NCBI GenBank assembly: GCA_003164475.1
Contig: PLTL01000015.1
Coordinates: 841 to 9,331, forward strand
DNA: 8,491 bases
Direction of reading: 5' to 3'
From: Candidatus Dormiibacterota bacterium
Lineage (GTDB): Bacteria > Chloroflexota > Dormibacteria > UBA8260 > Bog-877
Shown here in pieces: positions 1 to 5,124 of the stretch (its first letter is position 1; each line of letters starts with the position of its first letter). A program made the position numbers and the translations under genes. The notes beneath the pieces are model-generated. The model saw only the letters and a list, made by a program, of their open reading frames with translations. It did no database searches and was not told the origin of the DNA.

Positions 1-2
1 CG

Positions 3-152
3 GCGATCGCCAACGCCTTCGAGAAGGACAGAGAGAGGCTGACCCGGAGTGTGCGGAACGGTCGGCGCCACAAGGTCGACGCCGCGTCTGAGTTCCCGGA
101 CCCGCTGACGGCGGAGGGCGGCGCGCTGGCGGCCGACCTCCTCCCCTCCTGA
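3..152 (+). CDS. C-terminal end of an unrecognised protein (partial)
   Basis: This is the only forward frame open from the window edge; it ends at TGA 150-152 and gives the last 49 residues. The residues are strongly charged at first (FEKDRERLTRSVRNGRRHK) and then turn acidic and alanine/leucine-rich, ending in DLLPS. No motif or family is recognisable in so short a tail. The GC-rich codon use resembles the rest of the window, and the other two forward frames are interrupted by stops, which supports a real gene end. It reads in the same direction as the partition genes but is separated from them by about 270 bp, so it is probably a separate transcription unit. Function unknown. Confidence 0.5.
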   Translation, partial: AIANAFEKDRERLTRSVRNGRRHKVDAASEFPDPLTAEGGALAADLLPS

Positions 153-424
153 ATCCCGGGCGAGTTGTCGTAGCCTCGGCCACCAGATAACCCGCGACGG
201 CGACGCACCCGGCGATCTACGAGCGGAACATCGTCGAGTTTCCAGTGTGATCGCGAGCGCCTAGGTTGCTTTGCGGGTGGTGACACGGACCCGACCACTG
301 CGCCTACCACTTCGGGACCTTCCCACTCTCTGCCGCATGCAAGCATGCCTGCACGCATGCTTGCATGCAAGTGGGCGTGTAGGTGAACGCGCACGCATGT
401 TGGCGATCATGTAAGCTTGCGTGC
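153..424. other. Non-coding leader region before parA
   Basis: No convincing gene is seen on either strand. The short minus-strand frame here has a basic, cysteine- and arginine-rich composition typical of a shadow of the GCATGC repeats. The last 90 bases hold the inverted-repeat cluster described separately. A TTGCTT at 266-271 could be a weak -35 element but has no convincing -10 partner. The stretch most likely holds the partition promoter and operator or centromere. Confidence 0.45.
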
Positions 425-428
425 ATGC
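335..428. repeat. GCATGC inverted-repeat cluster, candidate partition site/operator
   Basis: A 14-bp arm GCATGCAAGCATGC (335-348) is matched by its exact reverse complement GCATGCTTGCATGC (355-368) across a 6-base spacer. CTTGCATGCAAG (360-371) is a perfect palindrome in its own right. The hexamer GCATGC starts at 335, 343, 355, 363 and 423, with a one-base variant GCATGT at 395, and I noticed no other copy in the window. The cluster runs into the parA start codon. Small ribbon-helix-helix centromere-binding proteins bind arrays of short repeats upstream of their parA gene and repress the operon, so this is the natural candidate target for the protein encoded at 1128-1613. That role is inferred. 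Confidence 0.55.
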
Positions 429-1153
429 TCGCCTGCGTGTTCGCATCGAAAGGGGGGGTGGGAAAGACCACCCTCGCCTACGAGTTGACCGCCGCCCTCG
501 GCGGCGTCCTCATCGACCTGGACTGGAACTCCGGGGGCGCCACCGGCATGTGGGGGTTCAACCCAACCCTCCGCACCCGGGCGCCGCTCCTCGACGCCCT
601 CGAACGGGGCCCCGACGGCTCGCCACCCCGCATCTGCCGCGGCCGTAACCTCCCAGCCCTGGTGCCAACGCACCCCGACCTCGCAACCAGCCGCGTCGAG
701 CCCGGCCTCCTCAGCGACTGCCTCCTGGCCTGGGAGCGACAGTGGGGGAGACCCTGGATCATCATCGACACCCACCCAGGCTCCAGTACCCTCACCGACG
801 GAGCCCTAGCCGTCGCCGACTGGATCATCGTTCCGGTTGTCCTCGCCACCGCCGAGATGAGGGGCCTGAAAGACGTCCTTGCCGACCTTGGCGACCGCGA
901 CCTCGTACTCGTGCCCTACGCCGTGCCCAACGCGCCATCGCGTCGCCACTACGACATGCTCCGCCAGCTCGCAGCGGATCGCCGCGTCTCGCCGATGATC
1001 TCGGAGCACCGCTGGCTTCGCCGCAGACTCCGTCGCACCGCCATCACCCTTGAGCCGCGGCCGGGACGCCAGGTTGCCAAGGCTGCCCAGGAGTTCCGTG
1101 CTGTCGCCGAGTACCTGGAGGGACTAGATGCCCGTGCCGAACGGACTGGATGA
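425..1153 (+). CDS. parA: ParA-family partition ATPase
   Basis: ParA/MinD-type P-loop ATPase that segregates low-copy replicons by ATP-dependent cycling on the nucleoid, together with a centromere-binding partner. The 242 residues include the deviant Walker A KGGVGKTT (9-16) with its signature lysine K9, a Walker A' segment LIDLDWN (29-35) and a Walker B IIIDTHPG (112-119). The length suits the small ParA class that lacks an N-terminal DNA-binding domain. ATG 425 is chosen because only eight residues then precede Walker A, as is usual; GTG 383 would add a cysteine-rich leader made of translated repeats. No clear Shine-Dalgarno sequence precedes either start. The 3' end overlaps the next gene by 26 bp, so the two are surely co-transcribed. 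The GCATGC cluster just upstream is a likely operator. A basic helix (HRWLRRRLRR, near 195-204) may bind nucleoid DNA. Confidence 0.93.
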   Translation: MLACVFASKGGVGKTTLAYELTAALGGVLIDLDWNSGGATGMWGFNPTLRTRAPLLDALERGPDGSPPRICRGRNLPALVPTHPDLATSRVEPGLLSDCLLAWERQWGRPWIIIDTHPGSSTLTDGALAVADWIIVPVVLATAEMRGLKDVLADLGDRDLVLVPYAVPNAPSRRHYDMLRQLAADRRVSPMISEHRWLRRRLRRTAITLEPRPGRQVAKAAQEFRAVAEYLEGLDARAERTG

Positions 1154-1613
1154 AATCAGCCGGCGCTTCGAGCGCCGTCCCCGGCCACCGCTTCCCGCTC
1201 GACCGCGCCATGCTGTGGACCGCCCCGACCCCCCGAGCAGCGAGAGCGCCAGCACGGCCCCCGACCGCGGCCAGCCAGCCGTTGCCGAGCCGTCCATCGA
1301 CCTCCCAGCAGCGCAGGGCGGTATGCAAGCCCCCTCCAAACCCATCCCTGTACCCCCACTGGTAGCTCGCCTCGAGCCAGACAGGCGACCCCGGCTGTCG
1401 CCACTCGACCCAACGGTCAACCTTGGCCTCCGGATCCCGCGCCCCCTCGACGACCGCCTGGCCGACCTCCTCCATGAACTCCGCTCCCACGAGACGCGCT
1501 CATCCAAGGTTGAGGTCCTTCAAATGCTCCTCTGGGAGCTTCCCAGCTCCGCCGGCCCCGCCTTCCGGGACCGCCTTGAGCGCTTCCGCGCAGCCGCCGG
1601 AGCCAAGCGCTAG
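1128..1613 (+). CDS. ParB-like small centromere-binding protein, ribbon-helix-helix
   Basis: Probable DNA-binding partner of ParA. The 161 residues fall into two parts: an N-terminal 95 residues rich in proline, arginine, serine and alanine, predicted disordered, and a C-terminal segment at about 97-137 with ribbon-helix-helix character: a strand-like NLGLRIPRPLDD followed by two helices ending in SSKVEVLQMLLWELP. In type Ib partition systems the flexible N-terminal arm of such a protein stimulates the ParA ATPase with an arginine; RRFERRPR (12-19) is a candidate. ATG 1128 is supported by GGAGGG at 1117-1122, about 5 bases upstream, and by the 26-bp overlap with parA. No classical ParB CTPase motifs are present. 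The assignment rests on fold-like pattern and gene order, since sequence conservation in this class is low. Confidence 0.72.
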   Translation: MPVPNGLDEISRRFERRPRPPLPARPRHAVDRPDPPSSESASTAPDRGQPAVAEPSIDLPAAQGGMQAPSKPIPVPPLVARLEPDRRPRLSPLDPTVNLGLRIPRPLDDRLADLLHELRSHETRSSKVEVLQMLLWELPSSAGPAFRDRLERFRAAAGAKR

Positions 1614-1700
1614 TCAAGAGCCCCGCACCAACGAAATTCCGCCATATGTCTGCAACATGCAGGTGGTAGCGCGGGCGCACAAAGGGGCCGGACACACCAC
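1614..1700. other. Short convergent intergenic gap
   Basis: These 87 bases separate the ends of two converging operons: the partition genes from the left and the initiator/MerR-like pair from the right. The only secondary structure I see is a small hairpin CTGCA-ACA-TGCAG (1650-1662) without a T tract, so it is not a convincing intrinsic terminator. Read-through, giving overlapping antisense transcripts of the two operons, is therefore possible. Confidence 0.35.
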
Positions 1701-1979
1701 TCATGCCGCGACACCGCCCGAGCGGATCAGCTCCGCCTGCCGCCGCAGCTCCGCGATAGGCACCGCCCTCCGGTGGGCCAGGGCCCAGCGGACCACCTCG
1801 AGCTCCGCGGCTGGGTAGAGATTCGTCCGGCGGTTGCGCGCCTTCACCGGCACGACCACCGCCTCACGTACGAGGAAGGCCAGGTAGGACTCGCGCGCTC
1901 CGGTCGTCGCGAGCACATCGGCGAGGAGGTACGCCTGCTCGATGCCGGCGCTGGGCGGGGCCGACACGGCTGTCTCCAT
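1701..1979 (-). CDS. Small MerR-like helix-turn-helix protein coupled to the initiator
   Basis: A 92-residue protein encoded directly after the replication initiator. Its ATG overlaps the initiator's TGA by one base (TGATG at 1977-1981), the usual mark of translational coupling, and it has no strong ribosome site of its own. Residues about 48-84 resemble the wing and second helical part of MerR/excisionase DNA-binding domains: a basic KARNRRTNLYP segment, then AELEVVRWALAHRR, then VPIAELRRQAELI, matching the family's R..R.Y...DL..V......G....I pattern. The first 25 residues look unstructured. There is no effector-binding domain. Being expressed in a fixed ratio with the initiator suggests a role in replication control (copy number, iteron pairing) or as an accessory origin-binding factor; this is inference. 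It could instead be an excisionase-like protein, but no integrase is in the window. Confidence 0.68.
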   Translation of the reverse strand: METAVSAPPSAGIEQAYLLADVLATTGARESYLAFLVREAVVVPVKARNRRTNLYPAAELEVVRWALAHRRAVPIAELRRQAELIRSGGVAA

Positions 1980-3004
1980 CAGTCAAAGCCCAGCGTCGTC
2001 ACCGGGGACCCGCTCCGGCCGACCGGTCCCTCGCTATCCTCCGGCACCACCGCCCCATCGCGCTTCAGGCGCGTGACCTTCAGACCCCCTTCGGCGTCCG
2101 GCTGCAACTCGAGCCGGAGGTACCGAGGCTCTATGGCGCGGATCTCCGCCAGGGCCGTGCGGATGCGGGCGATGGACCGCGGCCGATTCGTGTCCCGAAT
2201 GCCGAGTGTCTCGAGCAGCCGGTCGTCGAGGCGTCGCTCGTAGAGCCAGCCCTCCCGGACGCGCCGGCCGCGTTGCCCGTCAAGGAAGATGAAGAGCCGC
2301 TTCGCCAGAGGGGTCTTCAGCTGCCCGCGCAGCGTGCGCCACGAATAGCGGTGGTACTGCCCGAGGCGCAGCTGCTGGTGGATGAACTCGCCGATCTTCA
2401 GCACCACGGGCGCGTTCTCGGCCGTCCATCGCCCCAACCGGTTCTCCGGTGAGGCTTCGGAGATCTCGACGTAGTCCAGGATGTTGAACATCCGCGTGAC
2501 CTTCTTCCCCCTCTTGGCATCGTAGACCTCGGCCTCGAAGCGAACGCGGTGGAGGCGCCGGAGCATCTCCTTGATGAACTGCGCCCGTGACCCCCCCCAT
2601 TGGGTCGCAAACGCCTCGTTGATGGCACGAAGGCTGGTCCGCACCCAGGGCTCGTCGACCTCCTCCCGCCGATGCCACTGCCCGAAAATCCAGGTCAGCA
2701 GCTCCATCTCCGTGGTGGACAGGCGCCCCATGGACGACTCCATGACCAGGGTCCCGACCACGTCCTCGGTCTCGAACCGCAGGACGTCCTGAACGGGCGT
2801 CCGGTCCGGATTGAGCGCCCACACCCCCTTGCGCTGGAGGTTGTTCTCCATGAGGACGACGTCGTCGTCGCGCCATGCCAGTTCCAGACGGACGTGCTCG
2901 GGGCGCTCGTCGACCACCTTGATTGACGCCAGGAGCTCCGGGAGCGCTGCCCGGAGCTCATCCCCGATAGATGTGGGCCCACCCGAATCGGCGGTGCGGC
3001 TCAT
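1979..3004 (-). CDS. repA: Plasmid-type replication initiator with winged helices (RepA-like)
   Basis: Probable initiator that binds the iterons upstream of it and opens the origin. The 341 residues have the layout of RepA/replication-initiator-A proteins. Residues about 95-180 look like a first winged helix (LSTTEMELLTWIFGQW, then a basic helix GGSRAQFIKEMLRRL, then a strand pair around KRGKKVTRMFNILDYVEI). Residues about 200-305 look like a second one, with YSWRTLRGQLKTPLAKRLF, a LDDRLLETLGI helix and a final ALAEIRAIEPRYLRLEL helix-strand. The start at 3004 is chosen over an upstream in-frame ATG at 3076 because AGGAGG (3020-3015) lies 10 bases before it. Family membership rests on this pattern and on the adjoining iteron array; no exact family is claimed. 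It probably represses its own transcription through nearby iteron copies. The next gene overlaps its stop codon. Confidence 0.75.
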   Translation of the reverse strand: MSRTADSGGPTSIGDELRAALPELLASIKVVDERPEHVRLELAWRDDDVVLMENNLQRKGVWALNPDRTPVQDVLRFETEDVVGTLVMESSMGRLSTTEMELLTWIFGQWHRREEVDEPWVRTSLRAINEAFATQWGGSRAQFIKEMLRRLHRVRFEAEVYDAKRGKKVTRMFNILDYVEISEASPENRLGRWTAENAPVVLKIGEFIHQQLRLGQYHRYSWRTLRGQLKTPLAKRLFIFLDGQRGRRVREGWLYERRLDDRLLETLGIRDTNRPRSIARIRTALAEIRAIEPRYLRLELQPDAEGGLKVTRLKRDGAVVPEDSEGPVGRSGSPVTTLGFD

Positions 3005-3014
3005 CTGATCGCGA

Positions 3015-3020
3015 CCTCCT
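3015..3020 (-). promoter_or_regulatory. Strong ribosome-binding site of the initiator gene
   Basis: The minus strand reads AGGAGG, a perfect Shine-Dalgarno core, 10 bases before the ATG at 3004. It decides the start codon: the longer in-frame reading from 3076 has no comparable site and would add 24 poorly structured residues. Confidence 0.7.
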
Positions 3021-3078
3021 GAGAGCGACGTTGCTGGGATGAACGGTGCAAGACTCCTGGGGGACAAGGCCGCCACGA

Positions 3079-3107
3079 ACTCTAGACGACCAGACCTCCC
3101 TGCGCAA
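3079..3107 (-). promoter_or_regulatory. Candidate promoter of the initiator operon
   Basis: On the minus strand TTGCGC (3107-3102) is followed after exactly 17 bases by TAGAGT (3084-3079). They match the sigma-70-type consensus at 3 of 6 and 4 of 6 positions. Transcription would begin near 3072, leaving a leader of about 67 bases before the ATG at 3004. A degenerate iteron (3110-3125) touches the -35 side, so initiator binding there could block RNA polymerase. Prediction only. Confidence 0.4.
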
Positions 3108-3330
3108 CTGGGGCACCGGGGGTCTGGGCGGAGCCAGCCACCGCCTCACCAAGGGCCAGCTAGCCGCACCGGCACCCGTCAGTGCCCTCCAGCGGCCGAC
3201 CTACAACCCGGGGCATCCAGCGTATGGGCAGAGCCCCGGCCGCTCGTAATTCGCGTTCCCCGCCACCGCAAATACCATCGCTGCACAAGATCCGCCGCTC
3301 CCCGTCCCTGCCTCGCAGCTGATCCTCATC

Positions 3331-3822
3331 CGAGGCGCGTCCTTCTGGGGCACTGCGGGTATGCCCCGGGTGGTGGGGCCGCCCCACGGTCGGCGCCCTG
3401 CCCAATACGATCTCTGCCCCGGATGGGCCCCACCGACCCGGGGCAGTGGCGGTATCGCCCCAGCGTTGCAGCCGCCTCCCCAGCTGCGCGGCCGGCCCGA
3501 GGTGCGTCCTCATGGGGCACTGCGGGCAGGGCCGGGCGGAGGAGGTCCACCGCCGGCGCGCCCGCTCAATACGATCTCTGCCCCAGATGGCCCGATCGAC
3601 CCGGGGCACTGCGGGTATCGTCCCTGCGCGCAGCCGCCTCCCCAGTTCGGCGGTCAGACCGAGACGCGTCCTTCGGGGCACTTCGGGTATGGCCCGAGTG
3701 GGGGAGGAGCTCCACCGCCGGGGCCCCCTCACTACGATCTCTGCCCCAGACGGCCCCAACCGACCCGGGGCACTGCGGGTATCGTCCCTGCGTCGCAGCC
3801 ATCTCGCCAGCACAGGAGCCGG
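3331..3822. repeat. Three tandem repeat units of about 165 bp inside the origin
   Basis: Units begin at the related sequences CGAGGCGCGTCCTT (3331), CGAGGTGCGTCCTC (3498) and CGAGACGCGTCCTT (3660), that is, 167 and 162 bases apart. Each carries three iterons in the same order: forward (3347, 3514, 3675), reverse (3405, 3569, 3732) and forward (3440, 3603, 3767). Internal spacings are almost constant, at 55-58 and 34-35 bases. The second forward iteron in units 2 and 3 runs into GTATCGTCCCTGCG, roughly a reversed half-motif sharing the TAT. A shorter, decayed fourth copy may start near 3823. Iterons are best conserved and the sequence between them has drifted, so selection appears to act on the sites and their spacing. 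Confidence 0.75.
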
Positions 3823-4012
3823 CCGATCCTCGGGGTGCGGAGGGTCGGTGCGTGTGGCGTTGGGCCCGCCCGATACCCCCGCCCCCGTTCGCTTCTACAC
3901 ACTAGGAGCTAGTCCTCCCCGCCAATACCATCCCTGCCCCAGTTCCCGCCCCGCACAGTCCAAGCGGCGCGTCCCCTCGGCCGAAACCAGCCTATGAGCC
4001 ACGTCAGGGCGG

Positions 4013-4021
4013 TTATCCACA
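4013..4021 (+). promoter_or_regulatory. DnaA box TTATCCACA
   Basis: Perfect match to the classical DnaA box consensus TTWTNCACA. It lies within the distal part of the iteron region, between the reverse iteron at 3925 and the forward iteron at 4039. Iteron plasmids commonly recruit host DnaA beside the initiator array, so the position supports an origin function. Confidence 0.7.
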
Positions 4022-4153
4022 GGGCAACCCATCCATGCGGGGCACCCGCCGTATCCCGTGCGGGGCACCGCGCGTCCGATATCCGGGTCATCCGCCGTCT
4101 GGACCCGGGGCAGTGACCGTCGCCCTCTCAGATCGACTCCGGCCCCCTAGACG

Positions 4154-4163
4154 GTCTTAAGAC
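4154..4163. repeat. Palindrome GTCTTAAGAC in a less GC-rich patch, candidate unwinding element
   Basis: A perfect 10-bp palindrome lies in the stretch from about 4151 to 4186, which is near half A+T and so stands out against the GC-rich surroundings. GGTCTT (4153-4158) can also pair with AAGACC (4168-4173). It sits between two DnaA boxes and beyond the last iteron, where a DNA unwinding element would be expected. No clear 13-mer repeats are visible, so the role is tentative. Confidence 0.35.
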
Positions 4164-4197
4164 AATCAAGACCACTTCTAGTAGACGCAGCTCTCCC

Positions 4198-4206
4198 TGT
4201 GGACAA
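4198..4206 (-). promoter_or_regulatory. DnaA box TTGTCCACA
   Basis: The minus strand reads TTGTCCACA, the form preferred in high-GC Gram-positive bacteria and one change from the E. coli consensus. It lies opposite in orientation to the box at 4013 and just beyond the less GC-rich patch. With the nearby variant at 4220 it forms a second DnaA-binding cluster at the distal end of the origin. Confidence 0.6.
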
Positions 4207-4219
4207 CCGGCACGGCCGC

Positions 4220-4228
4220 TTGCCCACA
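4220..4228 (+). promoter_or_regulatory. Degenerate DnaA box TTGCCCACA
   Basis: TTGCCCACA differs from TTGTCCACA at one position. On its own it would be weak evidence; its place 13 bases from a good box, in the opposite orientation, makes a paired DnaA site plausible. Confidence 0.4.
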
Positions 4229-4238
4229 GGCCTACTAA

Positions 4239-5017
4239 ACGATTCGACTGGCGAAGGAAGGCCGGACCACCGCGCTTGTTGACGCGTCCGCTTCCGATGA
4301 TCCACGACACCTAATCGACATCATCCTGCTTCCACCGCAGACCTGAACGTCCCTAGCGTGCTGGGCTGTCTACCACTGCCCGCAGCGGTGCCGTGTGTGA
4401 TTGCCATCGACGACCTCGAGGTCTCTGCCGGGCAGGAGCTCTTCGGAAGGTGGCACCGGCATCTCTGGCGCTTGGGGGCCCAGTGGGTGGTAATCGGTGG
4501 CGGCGATGATCCGACGCCCTATCTGGACGCTGGTGCCGACGACTGATGGGAGGACGGGATCCTGCCCGTTCCCGCACTCGGTGCGGCGGAGGCGCGAGAG
4601 CTCGTGATCCGCCGCCTGCAGGCTGCCGGGGTTGACTGCGCGTGTCCGGATCAGCTGATCGCGGCCGCGCGGGGCAACCCGCGGGATCTCGTCCGCCGAG
4701 TTCGCTCCTTGCTCCTCACGGAGATGGCCTCACGGGCTGAGGGGCAAGCACCCAGCGGGATGGGCGGGGGGTGGGCCGGACGAACCGATGGCCCTCTGGC
4801 TGATGAGTTGTCAGCCGACGAGAGCAGGATGGTCGCCGTTCTCAGGGCCTGCGGATCGTTCAGCCTGGCCGACCGGACGGTGATTGACGAGTTGGGTTGG
4901 GCCTACGGCAAGACGCACCGGATCGCCAACGAACTGGTGCGTCGAGGGGTGGTGCACCGTGCCGGCGCCCCGCAGGATGTCGGCAGGCCGCGGGTGATCT
5001 ACTCGTTGGCACCTTGA
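4239..5017 (+). pseudogene. Broken AAA+ ATPase with C-terminal winged helix
   Basis: Remnant of an ATPase/DNA-binding fusion. In one frame (4239-4343) comes a piece like the stretch after Walker A (LAKEGRTTALVDASASDDP, RHLIDIILL), but the P-loop itself is missing. The reading then shifts to another frame, which carries a Walker B VIAIDDLE (around 4397-4420), a sensor-1-like strand WVVIGGG and GADD, a TGA at 4544-4546, and resumes without a frame change as WEDGILPVPALGAAEARELV. A lid segment ARGNPRDLVRRVRSLL follows, then a winged helix at about 4811-5014. The residue replaced by TGA is expected to be aromatic in such proteins, so a Trp codon TGG to TGA change is likely. The downstream part could still be translated from GTG 4604 (GGAGG at 4588-4592), giving 137 residues with the lid and winged helix only. 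Family unnamed; pseudogene status rests on three separate lesions. Confidence 0.6.
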
Positions 5018-5124
5018 CTTTCTCGCCGCCAAACTCTGCGAAACGAACCACTGACTAACTAACCAAGCCCCAATGGCGGCGCGGCCGTGAGGGTGGCGGG
5101 TATCCTGGCGCTCGAGCCAAACCG
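5018..5124. other. Gap between the ATPase remnant and the GalT-like gene
   Basis: 107 bases without a gene. TATCCT at 5101-5106 could act as a -10 box for a transcript with a very short leader, but no -35 partner is evident. TTGACT at 5014-5019 lies across the previous stop codon and has no suitably spaced -10. No terminator hairpin was seen. Confidence 0.25.

Larger units (their letters stand above)
3210..4122. repeat. Iteron array of a candidate replication origin (oriV)
   Basis: A 16-bp motif with consensus GGGGCA-N6-GTAT recurs throughout. Plus-strand copies start at 3210, 3347, 3440, 3603, 3675, 3767 and 4039, with degraded 3' ends at 3514, 4062 and 4107; GGGGCACTGCGGGTAT is exact at 3347, 3603 and 3767. 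Minus-strand copies lie at 3405-3420 and 3569-3584 (both GGGGCAGAGATCGTAT), 3732-3747 (last base changed) and 3925-3940, plus a weaker one at 3272-3287. Degenerate forms also occur at 3110-3125 and 3173-3188. Arrays of this kind next to an initiator gene are the binding sites of iteron-plasmid Rep proteins, and copies near the rep promoter usually serve autorepression. Several long open frames cross this stretch only because it is GC-rich and repetitive; I do not treat them as genes. Confidence 0.82.

Noticed and set aside
383..424. GTG start for parA 42 bases upstream of the chosen ATG
   Set aside because: It would add 14 cysteine-rich residues made from the GCATGC repeats and push Walker A away from the N-terminus; it has no ribosome site either.
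1044..1507. Minus-strand open frames opposite the end of parA and its partner gene
   Set aside because: They overlap two well-supported plus-strand genes, have arginine/glycine-rich shadow composition and no motif.
1650..1662. CTGCA-ACA-TGCAG hairpin as a terminator between the converging operons
   Set aside because: The stem is only 5 bp and no T tract follows on either strand.
3005..3076. Longer N-terminus for the initiator, from ATG 3076
   Set aside because: A perfect AGGAGG lies before ATG 3004, and the candidate promoter would leave almost no leader for the longer form.
3331..3822. CRISPR array
   Set aside because: Units are about 165 bp with diverged interiors and inverted 16-bp sites; there are no uniform repeats with unique spacers and no cas genes.
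3039..3997. Long proline/glycine/arginine-rich open frames on both strands across the iteron region (up to 288 residues)
   Set aside because: They arise in several frames at once over GC-rich tandem repeats, repeat with the DNA units, lack ribosome sites and show no motif. The DNA reads better as an origin.
4544..4546. TGA read as an amino acid (recoding or selenocysteine)
   Set aside because: parA and other genes here end in TGA, no selenocysteine element was apparent, and the gene carries other lesions.
5014..5019. TTGACT as the -35 of a promoter for the GalT-like gene
   Set aside because: It overlaps the previous stop codon, and no acceptable -10 lies 16-18 bases downstream.
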